A DNA stretch of 64,000 nucleotides from Cristatella mucedo (taxonomy: Eukaryota > Bryozoa > Phylactolaemata > Cristatellidae). Positions 43,738 to 64,000 of the stretch are shown in pieces (position 1 is the first letter of the stretch; each line of letters opens with the position of its first letter). The translations under genes were made by a program, and so were the position numbers. The stretch spans positions 1-64,000 of the forward strand of contig WPIO01000106.1 in NCBI GenBank assembly GCA_009760855.2, in the 5' to 3' direction. The notes beneath the pieces are model-generated. The model was not told where the DNA came from. It was given only the letters and a program-made list of their open reading frames with translations, and did not search any database.

Positions 43738-44345
43738 TGGTTAATAATGGTGAGAGGAAGATGAAATGTTAATACTGCCCTAGAAGAACTAAACCTCATT
43801 CTAGGCACTTTATATATGCTGTAAAGGAAGCACTTCAATCGGCTAGTGATAACAGGCCCAGTGTCAGCACGCGTAAGCACACAAAAGACAGTTCAAAGAG
43901 ACAGAAATGCTGTGAGGCGTGCCTAGTGAGCTGTGATGGCACACTATGTAAGGCGGTTGCTTTCACGACCTCGGTCCCGAGGTCGCAGGTTCGATTCCTG
44001 CGGTGGGCGATTCTTTATCGCCACTGCAAGCGGTGGTGATAGCCGTAAAGGCTCTTCTGTCGCTATACAAAAAGAGGCTGTTTAATCAGCTAGGATTTTT
44101 TTTTTAGTTTCCTCCTAAATGTCGTCAAGTCGGGGGATGTCGTGGCGTCAGTTGAAAGCCAGTTGCAGGCTTCATGGGAGCGTGCGAACCAAAGGAACCG
44201 TCTCCAGAGGACTTGAGGTTAATTAGAAACGCAGCTAACGACTTGCGTTGGCAGAGCGGTTAGCAAGATGCCTAGCCTCTACGTAGGAGTAGTTCGGCTG
44301 AAAAGGCCCGAGCGAGCACTAAGAGAGGATGCGGTTTTGTGGAGC
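43738..44345 (-). mobile_element. LINE-X relic interrupted by SINE-B
   Basis: A 3' UTR tail lies at 43738-43915 and the continuing LINE sequence at 44096-44345 (tttcctcctaaatgtcgtca, aggcttcatgggagcgtgcg). The two halves are adjacent in other LINE-X copies. Confidence 0.7.
43926..44095 (+). repeat. SINE-B copy nested in LINE-X
   Basis: gtgatggcacactatgtaag head, box B ggttcgattcc, tail ctatacaaaaagaggctg and an A/T-rich end. Confidence 0.88.
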
Positions 44346-44349
44346 CTCG

Positions 44350-45300
44350 TTCTGGTTGCCGTCTTACCTCAAGAGCGTCAAGTTGATTAACCTCGACTGA
44401 CCGGAGAAAGATCCAGCCAGTAATCAGCAATCTCTCCTACCGAGCTAGAGGTCGTCAAACTCCGGCCTTTAGGCAGGACATGGCCTAGCTAGTACTCCAG
44501 TCCGGCGTATCGCCCCGCTATAGCTATTTATTGTTGGATCCAGCCGTGATTGAGTTGTCGTGGCTATGCTGTTCCCCTTCATTACTGCTGGTCGCAGCTC
44601 CCGCTTCGCCCCGCGTTTATATTTCGGACTGACGTCAGACCCCTGTATGAAGCAAAAGCGCTTGACCAGGGAAGGATGACAAATGTCCGCCTCCTCTATA
44701 ATTTCCGCACGCGTCTGCTGCATCCGCTTGCTCGTTCGAGTGGCCACGCCCACTCAACCACGCCCACCACTTCTGGCCTGGTGTGCCTTCTTGACATCCT
44801 GAAATAACCTAGTAGTCCGATAAGTTTTACTAGATAACTTTTTGACGAGCCAGCGACGATTACCTCGCGCGGTGAAAACTGCCGAGCCGTTCGGTCAAGG
44901 ATGAAGACAGCTTAGAAGTACGCGGAGGAAAGGACTGCCGTAAAAGAAGTGCTCGCACCGTTAGCAGCCGGAGGAGAAGGTATCGCCATTGCACAAGAGC
45001 TGCGACAAAGAAGCACAGCTGCTGCGAGCTACGTGCCTTGGCTTGACGGTCGCCTGCTCATGCCCCGTTACGGCGGCTCGTTATTTTCAGACTGGCCCGT
45101 TCATGGGCAATCGGAACGCTGGCAGCTGGGTACCGAAAAGAGCAGCGTTCTTCTTCGCGTAGAGCAGCAGCATGCAATGTCTGATTTTTTCGTCCTTAGT
45201 TTTTCTTATTTTGCAGGCAGAGAGCTCAGTCGCTATCGACGAGCCGCTTGGGAGTGGAGCCAGCCGCCAGTATCCGTCCAACGGCTCCCATCTGCTTTTG
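44350..45300. other. No gene supported
   Basis: Open frames at 44950-45365 on plus may be the end of the LTR element's internal region; no retroviral-type domain is legible. Confidence 0.3.
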
Positions 45301-45378
45301 TGGGCGTTGTAGTTCGTATGTACGTATGTATGTATTGTATGCCGGCTCCTGACTTGCGACCTTAAGGTCAAGGGGGAG

Positions 45379-45713
45379 TGTAGTTCGTATGTACGTGTGT
45401 ATGTATGTATTGTATGCCGGCTCCTCTGATGAGCCTGTGATGTGGCTTGGACACAGCGGGCCAGTAACCCGCTGGTGGCCAGATGGTGGATTCACCATCA
45501 GGGTCGGCCGGTGCACAGCTGCGGTCCACCTGTGATGTGGTATGGACACAGGCCGGTAACCCGCTGGTGGGGAGATGGTGGACTGGAGAGTGGAGGAGTG
45601 GGGAGTCGAGGGAGAGTAGGGGCCGAAGGGAGCCGTCCGCTCTTCGGCTCCGTGCGTTGGTAATAAACTGTCGGTGTTGGGCATCGGCTGGCTCTCTGCT
45701 GTGCGAACAAACA
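45379..45713 (+). mobile_element. Probable LTR of an LTR retrotransposon
   Basis: A polypurine tract (aagggggag) directly precedes TGTAGTTCG..., and the unit ends ...AACAAACA, giving TGT...ACA ends. AATAAA lies at 45662-45667. Two internal direct repeats (gtaacccgctggtgg) are 95 bp apart. A second copy of the LTR start occurs at about 45308. No second LTR was found, so it may be a solo or 3' LTR. Confidence 0.45.
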
Positions 45714-45943
45714 TGGCGTGGCATCGCCACCACGTCGTTCCGCCCCTCAGACGCACTCGCAACTTTCGCTCAGCTAATGGGCGATCTGCCCGAGAGCGCC
45801 GGCACTCGCTGCAGCTTGACCGTATCTGCTGATTGGGCGGATGGAGGTTTGCTAATGGCGAGGTAGGTCAGGTGACCCTTATCGTGGCGTTGCATCTCGT
45901 CTCTTCTCTACGGTTCGAGAGCTTTGAGCAGACGCGATCCTTG

Positions 45944-46322
<379 letters not shown>

Positions 46323-46329
46323 ACTCTGC

Positions 46330-46905
46330 GCCTGCTCTGCACAACAACTTTTCGGGCCTTGGCCCGCCTCCGCAGATACAATTCTTAGCTCCTCCTCTGA
46401 CCGTTGGGGCTGGTAAGAGTTGCTAGCAAGCGTTGCATGACGAATAACACGATTTGACGAAGAAAAATAAAGATATTTCTTTGAGGAAGCATACCATACT
46501 AACAGGGGGCGTCGGAAGAGCCGACAGATTAGCCGGGGCAGATTTGAGCGATTACCACGACACAGCGGTACGTAGTAAAGTGGCAGATGGACAACATCAA
46601 GCGGACAACATCAAGCGAGGCAAGGACGAACGGTGGCCATTTTCCACCACGAGATGAAAGATGGCACCGCAAGCCCATCTATTGCAGCCACAATCCAGGC
46701 ATTAGACCGCATTCGTTCTAGTCAAATGACCAAAAACCCTCAGCCCACCCCAACCCACCACCCCAATCGCTTCCCTCGCACAGCCTTTCCCGAAACCGTG
46801 CGATCCATTCCTGGACGGTCGGTCTAGCAGCCAGAAGACGGGCCCTACCTTGACCCGGCTAAGCGCTCGGGCTGCTGCTGCAGCCGCCGGGCCATCGGCG
46901 CCCCG
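46330..46905. other. No gene supported
   Basis: 3' flank of the minus-strand gene; short open frames only. Confidence 0.35.
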
Positions 46906-46910
46906 AGCTC

Positions 46911-58979
<12,069 letters not shown>

Positions 58980-59032
58980 CTGAAACGAGGAGCGCTCTCA
59001 TCTCGATCGATCGCCCGGCACGCGCTGCCGCT

Positions 59033-59190
59033 TCCAGTGCTGCTGCTGCTGCTTCCAGTGCTGCTGCTGCTTCGTGCCGCTGCTGCTGCTGCCCTTGCCG
59101 CCACTGCCTGCCTGCTTTCGTGCAACTGCTGCTGTCATTCTGCTGAAGTCACCTATGCTTCTGCTGCTGCTGCTGCTAAGTGGAATGCTC
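59033..59190. repeat. CTG/CAG trinucleotide cluster
   Basis: Two copies of tgctgctgctgcttccag-type units and further GCT runs, just upstream (minus sense) of the first DUF4476 exon. Confidence 0.75.
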
Positions 59191-59439
59191 TCACACTGGC
59201 AGGACCACAGGAACCGTTGGCAAAATATTGAACTCGGCTGACCGTCACAATGAACCTCTTCAGGCAGACATAGCCTGCACCTTGACATCGTCACCATCTT
59301 TTGTGACTGCCATAAATAAGAAAGGGAGCGGGCCTGCGTGAGACCTCTAGCCTGCATGACCTCCGGCTCACATGACCTCTGTGTAAGACCTCAGGATGTT
59401 CGTCCGTAAAATACTGCTCTCATACACCTAGATTTGCTC

Positions 59440-60260
59440 AGGAATCTGAGAGCAGCCTAACCCTCAAAACTGGCTCGCCCAGAGTAGCTCCTATAGCCTC
59501 TGTACACATTCTGGGCGTCCTATTTCAAAATGAACTTTCACCGTCTAACCACATCAGCTCCACAGTCAAGTCTGCCTACTATCAGCTGCATGCTGTTGCA
59601 AAAGCTCTCGAGCCTGTTCAGATAAGGATAGCTACGCCAAGCTAGTCTATGCTTATGTGGCATCACGTCTAGGCTGCTGTAACTCATTACTTGCATGTCT
59701 TCCTGCCTGCACAATAAGATGCTTACAGTCGATGCAAAACTCTGAAGCTGGGCTTGGCTGTCATGAACATCACAGCTGTAACATATCGCTACTTCTCACC
59801 AACCTCTGTTGGCTACCGAATGCGTACCAAAAGCCGCTTAGGCTGTGAGTGTGCTATACAAAACTCTCCTGCATAAAGCCACCCACGTGGTATTTATGAC
59901 TTTGTGGAGTTAGAGATGGAGATACAAACAAACCTTCACAGGCATCAACCCATCAAGTAGGTAATCGATTTAATCAATTTCACCGTAGGCAATCGATTTC
60001 ATGTTTTTGTCCCTCACTTTTTTAGGTCCTTTTCACTCTTTCCTCTAAAATTCTTTCCGGTCTAGAAGAAAAAATTCCAATCAAGGCTTCGCATCGTACC
60101 ACCTGCTCTTCTGACTCTCAAGTCTTTAGCTATGCTTCTAACCAACTTCGATTCCTTTCGAGACCATGCCTACAGTCAGCTCCTATGTTCCGACAGCCTA
60201 TAACTCACTACCAACTATCGTCACGACATGCCCTGACTTGACGACTGATTTACAAGGAAG
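59440..60260 (+). mobile_element. LINE-Y 3' region followed by LINE-X fragment
   Basis: [20 protein letters not shown], then RLGCCNSLLACLPACTIRCL and a 3' end with aaaactctcctgcataaagc (59835-59935). From 60060 a LINE-X-type coding relic follows (acgacatgccctgacttgac). Confidence 0.75.
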
Positions 60261-60701
60261 CTAAAAATCCACCCACTCTACTCCAAATTCACTTAATCTG
60301 CATGAGTGGTCTGTTGCTTGCTGACGCGAATGCTGAAGTTATGCACGGTATCACTAACCAATTAACATGCTTCCTTTCTAGCACGTGTGCCTGGAAATAG
60401 AACTGTTCTCTTAGTGAGCAACACACGGCCACTGAGTTCCTCTGCCTGCCGAGTGAGTTGTAGCAGCAGCCATGAGCTGCACTCTCGAGCCAACGAGGCT
60501 GCATCCGGCGGCTTATGCAACGCTTCAGCCAGGGTAGAGCTTGCCCATTGTTAGTGGCTTCATCAAGGCAGCGACTGAAGTATAATGAAACCGGGCTTCT
60601 CCACGCAGCATTCAGAGTGGCACAGCAAGTCAGCGGCTCGTCCCGCCACCGCTGCTGCTGTTGTCACCAGCCTCATTCGCAGGCAGCCGGTGCCACTAGA
60701 G

Positions 60702-60891
60702 CAGTGGTTCTCTAAACTTCCTAATGCAGCGACCCATTAATACAGTTCCTCATGTTGTGGCAACCCCCAACCATAAAATTATTGTGTGCAAAATGTGGAA
60801 ATGCGTGCTTTCCGATGGTCTTAGGCGACCCCTGTGAAAGGGTCGTTCGACCCCTTTGGGGGTCGAATGACCCACAGGTTGAGAACCGCTG
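60702..60891. mobile_element. SPIN-like hAT MITE with 8-bp target duplication
   Basis: Starts cagtggttctctaaacttcc and ends acaggttgagaaccgctg; flanked by CACTAGAG (60694-60701) and CCCTAGAG (60892-60899), seven of eight bases identical. About 190 bp. Confidence 0.88.
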
Positions 60892-60899
60892 CCCTAGAG

Positions 60900-63100
60900 G
60901 GTGGGAGTGACTAGATGAGAAGACAAAAGCAGGCTCCAAATCCAAGACACTGGGTGGGGGAGAAAACTCCCACCGAGGGAAAGAAACTTTGATGCTGCCT
61001 TGATGGCACCTGGGATGGATATCTCCAATCACGACCTAATCAATCAATCAGGGCGACAAGTGATACAATCCAATCTCGATTAAGGGGGTAGACTACACTG
61101 ATAGTATACTAGCTCCATTAAGGCCCGAGCAGCTTATGACACTCGACGACAGAAATGCCACAACGCGGATTTCTAATCGATTGAGTCGATTTGGTTGATA
61201 CAATTGCAGCTGGGTAAGATGGGCCTGAAAATTGTTACCGATGGGCCACGAGATACAAAAAATTTGGTCAGACTTAAGGCATGCAAACCAAGCCACTGGC
61301 ACGTATAATTTGATTTACGAGTTCAACGGTATTGCTAGCATACACTTGGCATCAGCCCTGCACCGAGAAAGCCAATGACACTGAGAGCAAGAAACCGTGA
61401 ACCACATATTAAACAGGAGCATGAGAGCAGCGCATGCATAACACAAGAAGACATTACTGCCACGCTGCCTGCTTGCTTGTTACAAAAGGACAAGGGCCAG
61501 GAAGCGATCTTGACGCTTTGCTGTTTCCTCTGATCCCGATTTTACCTGAAACCGAGACTTGTATTGGTGTATGGAATATCATGCCTATGCTCTGGACTCC
61601 TATAATTAGCTTCGCCTGTTCAAACTCTTAAGCACAGTAAGACAATGTTTAGATTCAGAGGTTCCCAGTGCTGACCCAAAGGAACTTACAGGAATGCTCA
61701 CAGCTTGCTCACCCCATTCACCTTTCAACTGCAGTAGCTAAGGTCAACATTCGCCCCTTTGTAAAGTCATCCACACAGCCTTCATCAAGTAAGACAATAT
61801 AGGATCAGTCGGTATTTTCTGGCTCGCAGCAAGTCGACGCAGTCTTTTGTTTAGAGCAGAAAATCAATTCAGAGAATCGCTCGATCAAGTTGACAGCGGC
61901 AGGTAACAGGAGCTATGTAAAACTAGCTTGCCCAGAGGTTGGCGAGTGACCCGAGGGGCCTGGAAAAAACGCCATAGCCATGGCTTAGTCAGGTATCTGT
62001 ACCGGAAACACTGGTCCCTCGGAAGTAGCCCCGGCGGATGTGGGTGAGGGTCCCAAAGCAAGATTCGAGTGCCGTGCCCAATGATACTTGCTTGTCATGA
62101 CCAAACGGCATATAAGGCCTTGATAATTTGAGATGCACACACATATTCCTGAGAGGCAAATCAAGATGCAAATGTCGAAGCAGCTGTAGGAACGTGCTCT
62201 TTAGCTACCCTGCTGTCCCTCCGCGTAGCCGGGCAGCTCAAACTGCAGCAGTCTTGCACGGTCAGAGAGCCAGCTGACGTAGCTGATTTTAGAATATTAT
62301 CCTGTGGCTTATCAAAGGCACCTTCACGGAGTCTTCAGGTTCACTGGGAGTCACCCGAATCTCGGAGCAACTCAGTACAATCTCGCGGCCTGGCAAGTTG
62401 CGGTTCCAGCTCTGATGGCCCCGAGAAGGGCAGACTCGTGCAGCCGAAGACGAGGCCATCGATCTAGCTGATCCCTTTTGTTGACGCGATAGATTGACAT
62501 ATCATATGAAAGAACTACCCAATGTTCTGAAAACCTTCACCTACTGAAAAAAAGCTCTTGATCCAACCAGCATATGGCCGATCCGGTGGTGCACAGTTGA
62601 CGATCTGGTCCACGCGCTTTTCATCGAGCGCGGTCCACCGCGCGGTGGACCGGCACCTGTTTTCAATGGATGGTGTCAAAAGTCGTGAGCATGCAATCAA
62701 AGCTCGAGGCAGCTGGCCCTAAGCAGGCTGCTGCTGCTTTTAAACGAGCTCGTTTAACCCAGAATTTTTTCTCGATCCAAATAACGGCAAGCCGAATGGT
62801 GCGACCTGTTTACATCGCCATGGCCTTGGCATGGCGATCGCCATGGCGTCACTATGTGGTCGGCAGCCCCCAACCACAAGAGACGACCTCACGTTGTGTT
62901 AAAAAACAAGTGCCTGCTCATTACGTCTCATATCAAACGACATTGACAAGGCATCACCTGAGCCTCTATCACAGCAGCCTTGAGAAGGACAACCGTAAGC
63001 TTTGTGCTCTGCTCGCATTGGCAGGTACATACTCCGCCCTCTCCCTTTTTCCTCCTCCCTCTCAGTTTCTCTGTCTCCATCTTCATCTATTTCTCTCCCT
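60900..63100. other. No gene supported
   Basis: Mixed sequence. Holds a 22-bp perfect palindrome at 62631-62652 and nested ccatgg inverted repeats at 62815-62852. No exon of the DUF4476 gene recognised. Confidence 0.4.
62631..62652. repeat. 22-bp perfect palindrome
   Basis: cggtccaccgc followed by its exact reverse complement gcggtggaccg, no spacer. Confidence 0.92.
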
Positions 63101-63106
63101 TCTCTC

Positions 63107-63198
<92 letters not shown>
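63107..63198. repeat. (CT)n microsatellite
   Basis: About 45 CT units. Confidence 0.97.
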
Positions 63199-63199
<1 letters not shown>

Positions 63200-63200
<1 letters not shown>

Positions 63201-64000
63201 TTTACTCATTCATTCAAGTGACTCGACGATCAAGTTTACCTGGTAGCACTGCCATACAAAGCTCATATGCTTTGGCAGAGGGTGTAACTGAAAGGGCATA
63301 ATAATTTGCAAAGCAGCTTGATAGGAAAGTATTGCAGAACAGGCACGAAGGAGGAGGCAGGTCATTCGCAGTTTGCTAACAAGCACGCCTCCCCACAGCC
63401 GGTGACAAGCCGAAGTGTCAAGTACATGGTACATGAGCACAGGTGCAGAGTCAGTAATGGCCGCCTCACTCACTGATGTTCAACTAGAGAATGGTAACGA
63501 AGCAGACTAGGCAGGCCACTAAGCCGGGCTAATTTTAATCGATGTTTCTTCCATCGGCAACCTAAGCTAATCCATGGCTAGCAATCCTACACTATTTCTG
63601 ATGATTACTTGGAAACTGACTGATTGACACTGGCACTATTAGAGTCGACTTAATAATTGACTGAGGAAAATGCCATCACGGCTGCAGGAGCCTGGTGCAG
63701 GCACCATTAGGTCGCTGGAACCAGACAGCCGAGAGCAACGAGTGACTCAAAAATAGCAATACAAGCAGATCGAGCTCACGCACATGCTGCCTTCTGGGAG
63801 GTTTCTCGGAGCTACCACCGCCGCACAGGAGGCCTGCCGAAGGATGGAGACCGCTGGGCCCTAGCCAGCCCCTGGACCGGCCCCTGGGGGGGAGGGAGGG
63901 AGCACAAAGTGCCATGCCGATCTGACATGACTCTTCAGCCTACGTGCGATTTGCTGCACCGGGCAGGGTGAAGGTGACACATGCAGAGGGCTTAGATCTG
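63200..64000. other. No gene supported
   Basis: A minus-strand interval at about 63789-63885 has a possible acceptor (CCCCCCAG) and a frame reading GWLGPSGLHPSAGLLCGGG. Not enough to call an exon. Confidence 0.35.

Noticed and set aside
63789-63885. Possible 5' exon of the DUF4476 gene
   Set aside because: One acceptor and one possible donor with a Gly-rich frame, but no similarity or phase check is possible.

Overview
The window is nuclear DNA from an animal, probably an invertebrate. It shows GT-AG introns, long CT/GA, CA, TA and GGC microsatellites, tRNA-derived SINEs, decayed L2/CR1-type LINEs, hAT and Tc1/mariner/pogo-type DNA transposons, and genes with strongly GC-ending codons. The best anchor is a complete 11-zinc-finger CTCF gene, a factor known from bilaterians. 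No prokaryotic gene organisation is present. The species cannot be named from the sequence.

Layout. Positions 1-720 hold an AT-rich, frame-broken coding relic. Positions 2100-2800 are CpG- and GC-rich and could be the CTCF promoter. CTCF (+) has its start codon at 4553 and stop at 20307; 14 coding exons join with matching phases into about 1,177 codons, and the exons encoding fingers 1-11 lie at 8226-14160. Its introns carry SINEs, a LINE relic and a striking 16-bp minisatellite inside inverted repeats. Positions 22003-22959 (-) hold an unrecognised long open frame rich in Ser, Pro and Ala. Positions 23-32 kb are mostly intergenic, with LINE, SINE and SPIN-like hAT copies.

Positions 32796-36602 (-) hold a second complete gene: seven exons with matching phases give 369 residues. 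It combines an hnRNP C/RALY-type RRM with two C-terminal zinc fingers that resemble the N-terminal fingers of BCL11. I know of no described protein with this architecture, so it is the best candidate here for something new. Positions 37-46 kb are repeats: the C-terminus of a restriction-like-endonuclease LINE, a pogo/Tigger-like element in a TA array, a probable LTR, and a 370-bp CT array. Positions 46911-58979 (-) hold parts of a gene whose two clearest exons encode a DUF4476-type helical repeat and whose last exon encodes a Pro/Gly/Tyr-rich tail. From 50 to 61 kb this locus is interrupted by LINE, SINE, Tc1 and SPIN-like insertions.

The three genes have no evident shared pathway. CTCF is an architectural DNA-binding protein and the RRM-zinc-finger protein is probably a nuclear RNA-binding protein. 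All exon models come from reading splice signals, phase and protein resemblance by eye; no transcript evidence or database search was available.
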